A stretch of DNA of 9,416 bases from Paracoccaceae bacterium (lineage in GTDB: Bacteria; Pseudomonadota; Alphaproteobacteria; Rhodobacterales; Rhodobacteraceae): NCBI GenBank assembly GCA_020441345.1, contig JAGRMK010000306.1:1-9416 (forward strand), written 5' to 3'. The translations under genes and the position numbers were made by a program. Numbering within the stretch: the first letter of the stretch is position 1; every line of letters begins with the position of its first letter. Below the pieces are notes generated by a model, which was given only the letters and a program-made list of their open reading frames with translations, was not told the DNA's origin and made no database searches. Shown here piece by piece: positions 6,654 through 9,416 of the stretch.

Positions 6654-7865
6654 CGCGCCGGACCCGGCAAAGCTGCGTGGTGCCGGTTCCAGGATCACCA
6701 CCGCGTTGTTGCGGATCGTTGCCAGGGCCAGACCGCGCTGGTTGGTGCCGTCGGGCATCAGCCGGAACACGCCATTCACGCCCACGAACCCGGACCCCTG
6801 CGTCAGCGAGGCCCGCGACAACGCATCGGTCGCGCCCGTGCCCAGCAAGGCACCGATCGCGGCGATGCCGTCATAGGCCAGCCCGGCGATCGGATGCGGC
6901 GCCTGCCCGAAGGCCTCGGTGAACCGGGCTTCGAACTGCGCGGTCAGCGCCGGGTCGGGCATCGTGAACCAGCCATCTTGCAACCCGCGCAGTTGTAGGG
7001 TCGCGGGCGGCACGTTCCATTGGGTGATGCCCATGAACTGAAACTGCGGGTAGGCGATGCGGTTGTCGGGCAGCAATTGCGCCAGCACCGGCAGGGCCCC
7101 GGCGCTGTCGGCGGTGAACAACACCGATTGCGCCCCGGAATTACGCGCCGCTTCGGCAATCGCGGGCAGCGCGGTGACAATCCCCTGCTGCGAGAACTCG
7201 TAGGTCTGGGTCGCGACGATGCTGGCGCCCGTGCCCTCCAGCCCGCGGCTCACGGCGGCCAGAACCAATTGCCCCGAGGCGGTGTTTTCCCCCACAACCA
7301 TGACCTGCCCGCGCTCGTTGCGGGCCGCGTATTCGAACACCCGGCGCGCGGCATTGTCGGGCGTCAGGCCCAGCACGAAGACGTTGTTGCCGGCGATTGC
7401 CGGGTTGTTGGAAAAGCTCAACACGTTCAACCCGTCGCCGGCGACGGCGGCACCGACCGCGTTCGCTTCGGCGCTGCGCACCGGACCCAGGATGATCCGC
7501 GCGCCCTCGTCGGCGGCGCGGCGTGCCATTTGCGCGGCGGTTGCGGGGTCGCCCGCCGTGGAATAGACGCGCAGGTCGATCTGCACGCCCGACAGGTCCG
7601 AGACCGCCAGCCGCGCCGCGTTTTCCAGATTGGCTGCCAGGATCTCATCGCCCTGGGTCGCCGAGCCCGACGGCACCAGCAGCGCCACGGTCACCGGCGC
7701 GTTCGGATCGATCCGTGGCGACAAGGCGCCAAAGCCCGAAGGTGTGCAGGCGGTGAGCGCCGAGGCGGCGCCAAGCGCCAGAACGGCGCGGCGTGTCGGA
7801 CGTGCGGCGGCACCGGCGGCGATGCGGGGACGGGGGATCTGGAAAGGGGATTTCACGGCGCGCAT
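6651..7865 (-). CDS. LpoA-like lipoprotein (penicillin-binding protein activator family, periplasmic binding protein fold)
   Basis: Predicted exported lipoprotein of 404 aa. The N-terminus has a twin-arginine stretch PTRRAVLALGAASALTAC (23-40) that combines a Tat-like RR (25-26) with a lipobox L-T-A-C, so cleavage before Cys40 and lipid anchoring are likely. The rest (about 57-390) resembles type I periplasmic binding proteins and the C-terminal domain of E. coli LpoA (YraM): VTVALLVPSGS, then GARIILGPVRSAEANAVGAA, LNVLSFSNNPAIAG, and LAYDGIAAIGALL near the end. It lacks the long N-terminal TPR-like domain of E. coli LpoA (about 680 aa), so it may not bind PBP1A the same way. GAGGAG lies 4 nt before the ATG. 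It is divergent from rsmI, as yraM is from yraL in E. coli, and leads the glnD-murJ unit. A branched-chain amino-acid binding role is possible but less likely, as no transporter genes adjoin. Confidence 0.82.
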   Translation of the reverse strand: MRAVKSPFQIPRPRIAAGAAARPTRRAVLALGAASALTACTPSGFGALSPRIDPNAPVTVALLVPSGSATQGDEILAANLENAARLAVSDLSGVQIDLRVYSTAGDPATAAQMARRAADEGARIILGPVRSAEANAVGAAVAGDGLNVLSFSNNPAIAGNNVFVLGLTPDNAARRVFEYAARNERGQVMVVGENTASGQLVLAAVSRGLEGTGASIVATQTYEFSQQGIVTALPAIAEAARNSGAQSVLFTADSAGALPVLAQLLPDNRIAYPQFQFMGITQWNVPPATLQLRGLQDGWFTMPDPALTAQFEARFTEAFGQAPHPIAGLAYDGIAAIGALLGTGATDALSRASLTQGSGFVGVNGVFRLMPDGTNQRGLALATIRNNAVVILEPAPRSFAGSGA

Positions 7866-7888
7866 CGAACTCCTCGCGGTGGCGGCTT

Positions 7889-7905
7889 GCGGCGGGGACC
7901 GCCGC
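7889..7905. other. Perfect GC hairpin in the divergent leader region
   Basis: GCGGCGG (7889-7895), loop GGA, CCGCCGC (7899-7905): a perfect 7-bp all-G/C stem. It lies 23 nt before the lipoprotein ATG and, if the proposed leftward promoter is right, inside that mRNA's 5' leader, upstream of the GAGGAG ribosome-binding site. It could stabilise the transcript or be a protein-binding site; chance is possible at this GC content. Confidence 0.4.
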
Positions 7906-7919
7906 GCGCAACACTAAGG

Positions 7920-7947
7920 ATTCGACCCGGCGAAGTAAACGTGTCAG
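7920..7947 (-). promoter_or_regulatory. Candidate promoter of the lipoprotein-glnD-murJ unit
   Basis: Read leftwards, CTGACA (7942-7947) matches five of six bases of the -35 consensus and TCGAAT (7920-7925) four of six of the -10, with a 16-nt spacer. Transcription would begin near 7912, leaving a leader of about 47 nt that contains the GC hairpin. I see no equally good promoter facing rsmI in this 92-bp gap. Confidence 0.4.
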
Positions 7948-7957
7948 TGGACCCCGC

Positions 7958-8857
7958 ATGACCCATGAGCAAGAACCCGAGCATTCCGGCCCGCGCTTTG
8001 TTGCCAGCCCGCGACACGTGCCTCCCGGCCTTCACCTGATCGCCACGCCGATCGGCGCTGCGCGTGACATCACCTTGAGGGCGCTGGATATTCTGGCCGG
8101 GGCCGACATCCTGGCCGCCGAAGATACGCGCAGCCTGCGGCGTCTGATGGAAATCCACGGCATCCGCCTGGAAGGGCGGCCGTTGCTGGCCTACCACGAT
8201 CACAATGGCGCGCAGATGCGCCCCCGTCTGCTGGCCGCGCTTGCCGAAGGCAAATCGGTGGCTTTCGCCCCCGAGGCCGGCACGCCGATGGTGTCGGATC
8301 CGGGGTTCCAGCTGGCGCGCAGCGCGATCGACGCCGGGTATGACGTGGTCGCGGCACCGGGCGCCTCGGCGGTTCTGACGGCACTGGCCGTCGGCGGTTT
8401 GCCAACGGATCGCTTCTGCTTCATGGGCTTCGCTCCGGCACAGGGCGCAGCGCGCAAGCGTTTTCTGGCCGAAGCCGCGCAGATCCCGGCGACGCTGGCG
8501 TTTTATGAATCCCCCAAACGCATTCACCGACTGTTAGGGGAAATCGGTGAAACTCTGGGGGAAGGGCGGGCCTGCGCGTTGTGTCGGGAACTGACCAAAC
8601 GATTCGAAGAGGTGGTGCGCGGCTCCGTCTCTGAGGTGGCGCAGGCTATCGAAGGACGCGATTTGAAGGGGGAAATCGTTCTGCTGGTCGGCTGTGCGCC
8701 CGAGGGGGCGGGCGAAGCGATTGATCTCGATGCGCAGCTTCTGGCGGTGCTGGCCGGATCAACCCTGCGCGAGGCGGTCGATCATGTCGTCGCCCGGACC
8801 GGGTTGCCGCGGCGGCAGGTGTATCAACGGGCATTGGCCCTGACGAAAGGGGATTAG
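7958..8857 (+). CDS. rsmI: 16S rRNA (cytidine(1402)-2'-O)-methyltransferase RsmI
   Basis: RsmI uses S-adenosylmethionine to 2'-O-methylate C1402 in the decoding centre of 16S rRNA. At 299 aa the length is typical (E. coli YraL 286 aa). Seen, in order: LHLIATPIGAARDITLRALD (25-44), ILAAEDTRSLRRLM (51-64), AYHDHN (78-83), the glycine-rich EAGTPMVSDPGFQLARSAI (106-124), AAPGASAVLTALAVGGLPT (132-150), DRFCFMGFAP, TLAFYESPKRI (179-189), CRELTKRFEEVVRG, and the small C-terminal helical domain ending in LPRRQVYQRALAL. The usual SDAGTP motif reads PEAGTP (105-110). The ATG at 7958 has only a weak GGA 6 nt upstream; an internal GTG (codon 21) is an alternative, but it would trim the family N-terminus closely. 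The stop touches the yraN start region, so the two are probably co-transcribed. Confidence 0.95.
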   Translation: MTHEQEPEHSGPRFVASPRHVPPGLHLIATPIGAARDITLRALDILAGADILAAEDTRSLRRLMEIHGIRLEGRPLLAYHDHNGAQMRPRLLAALAEGKSVAFAPEAGTPMVSDPGFQLARSAIDAGYDVVAAPGASAVLTALAVGGLPTDRFCFMGFAPAQGAARKRFLAEAAQIPATLAFYESPKRIHRLLGEIGETLGEGRACALCRELTKRFEEVVRGSVSEVAQAIEGRDLKGEIVLLVGCAPEGAGEAIDLDAQLLAVLAGSTLREAVDHVVARTGLPRRQVYQRALALTKGD

Positions 8858-8860
8858 GTG

Positions 8861-9214
8861 ATGAGTGGCGCGGTTTCTTATCATGCCGGGCTTTCTGCCG
8901 AGGATCAGGTTGCGCGCGACTATGAACGGCGGGGTATGCCCGTGACGGCGCATCGCTGGCGCGGAAAAGGCGGTGAAATCGACCTGATCGCCCGGGACGG
9001 GGACGGCTATGTCTTTGTCGAGGTCAAGAAAAGCCGCGATCACGCGCGTGCAGCCGAACGGCTGAGCGCCCGTCAGATCACCCGGCTCTTCGACGCCGCT
9101 TCTGAATTTCTGGGCCATTGCAAATCCGGGCTGGATACGCTGGCCCGGTTCGACGTAGCGCTGATCGATGCCCAAGGCCGCATCGAGATTGTCGAGAACG
9201 CACTCAGCGCGTGA
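8861..9214 (+). CDS. yraN: YraN/UPF0102-family nuclease-like protein
   Basis: This 117-aa cytoplasmic protein belongs to the YraN family, which has a restriction-endonuclease-like fold but no settled function. Seen: the PD-(D/E)XK-like core GGEIDLIARDGDGYVFVEVK (37-56), with E39, D41, E54 and K56 as the acidic and lysine residues expected of the fold, followed by the helical region AERLSARQITRLFDAASEFL and the closing RFDVALID (96-103). Two starts adjoin: GTG at 8858, directly after the rsmI TAG, and ATG at 8861. AAAGGGG lies 5 nt before the GTG and 8 nt before the ATG, so I prefer the ATG. It follows rsmI with almost no gap and is expected to share its transcript. In E. coli yraN instead follows lpoA. 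Confidence 0.93.
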   Translation: MSGAVSYHAGLSAEDQVARDYERRGMPVTAHRWRGKGGEIDLIARDGDGYVFVEVKKSRDHARAAERLSARQITRLFDAASEFLGHCKSGLDTLARFDVALIDAQGRIEIVENALSA

Positions 9215-9292
9215 CCGGTGGCGATTGAATCTTTGCCGTACCTGCGTCATCTAGGGTCGAAGGGGCATTCCCCGAAACCCGCAGGAGGTGTC
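9215..9292 (+). promoter_or_regulatory. yraN-gshB intergenic region with small palindromes and a strong gshB ribosome-binding site
   Basis: This 78-nt gap holds GATTGAATC (9223-9231), TTGCCG (9233-9238), a -10-like TAGGGT (9252-9257), and a hairpin in which GGGG (9262-9265) pairs with CCCC (9270-9273) around CATT, extended by GGGT (9254-9257) with ACCC (9277-9280). A near-perfect AGGAGG (9283-9288) precedes the gshB ATG by 4 nt. No -35/-10 pair with normal spacing is evident, so whether gshB has its own promoter is open. Confidence 0.35.
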
Positions 9293-9416
9293 ATGGCGTT
9301 GCGAATCGCTTTTCAGATGGATCCGGTCACGGCGGTCAACATCAACGCCGACAGCACGTTCCGCCTGGCGGAAGAGGCACAGGCCCGCGGGCATGAGCTG
9401 TTCTATTACACGCCCG
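9293..9416 (+). CDS. gshB: Glutathione synthetase, N-terminal fragment cut by window end
   Basis: The 41 visible residues include RIAFQMDPVTAVNINADSTF followed by RLAEEAQARGHELFYYTP, which is the characteristic N-terminus of bacterial glutathione synthetase (the ATP-dependent ligation of gamma-glutamylcysteine and glycine; cytoplasmic, ATP-grasp family). MDP and the serine/threonine-rich DSTFRLA stretch are hallmark positions. The ATG at 9293 has an AGGAGG 4 nt upstream. The ATP-grasp domain lies beyond the window, so completeness cannot be judged. It may be read through from rsmI-yraN or from a promoter in the 78-nt gap. Confidence 0.95.
   Translation, partial: MALRIAFQMDPVTAVNINADSTFRLAEEAQARGHELFYYTP

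Noticed and set aside
7919..7923. GANTC methylation site overlapping the candidate -10 of the lipoprotein promoter
   Set aside because: Such pentamers are expected by chance dozens of times in a window of this size, and others occur in coding DNA, so position alone means little.
7793..7957. 55-codon N-terminal extension of rsmI
   Set aside because: It would overlap the signal-peptide region of the divergent lipoprotein gene and adds basic low-complexity sequence absent from RsmI proteins.
7020..7961. 313-codon plus-strand open frame opposite the lipoprotein gene
   Set aside because: It is an antisense shadow; it ends just past the rsmI start and has no recognisable protein features.
1..9416. 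Defence system, mobile element, CRISPR array or biosynthetic cluster
   Set aside because: Every substantial real gene belongs to a known housekeeping or envelope family; no transposase, integrase, direct-repeat array or toxin-antitoxin pair is seen.

Overview
The window is about 9.4 kb of high-GC DNA carrying a compact housekeeping block from an alphaproteobacterium, most likely a member of the Rhodobacterales (Rhodobacter, Paracoccus or Roseobacter type). The reasons are the protein sequences (RsmI with TPIGAARDITLRALD, the GshB N-terminus, a Rhodobacterales-type rhomboid-like membrane protein), the gene neighbourhood, and a GC-rich element at the left edge that ends in a ggagtattt core and resembles intergenic repeats I remember from Rhodobacterales genomes. 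I see no insertion sequence, phage gene, CRISPR array, tRNA or rRNA. Nothing reads as a wholly new multi-gene system; the most unusual gene is a rhomboid fold that has lost its protease residues.

Layout. Left edge (1-80): hairpin and tandem GC-rich repeat downstream of trpS. 81-1121 (-): trpS, tryptophanyl-tRNA synthetase. 1212-1943 (+): rhomboid-family membrane protein without catalytic Ser or His. 2039-2272 (+): small GlsB/YeaQ/YmgE membrane protein, whose stop codon interlocks with the stop of the convergent murJ. 2269-7865 (-): a tight three-gene unit read leftwards, a LpoA-like lipoprotein (PBP activator family), then glnD (PII uridylyltransferase), then murJ (lipid II flippase). The spacing is 9 nt and then a 4-nt ATGA overlap, so translation is probably coupled. 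7866-7957: divergent promoter region. 7958-8857 (+): rsmI, 16S rRNA methyltransferase. 8861-9214 (+): yraN. 9293-9416 (+): 5' end of gshB, glutathione synthetase, cut by the window edge.

How it fits together. The leftward unit joins two envelope functions (a lipoprotein related to penicillin-binding-protein activators and the peptidoglycan precursor flippase) to the nitrogen sensor GlnD. The divergent arrangement of rsmI and the LpoA-like gene matches the E. coli yraL/yraM divergent pair as I remember it. Here, however, yraN follows rsmI, and the place downstream of the lipoprotein gene is taken by glnD. The two plus-strand membrane genes sit as an island between murJ and trpS, both of which are on the minus strand.

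Most long alternative reading frames, some over 400 codons, are antisense or frame-shifted shadows produced by the high GC content. Promoter calls rest on by-eye matches to sigma70-like hexamers and are tentative.
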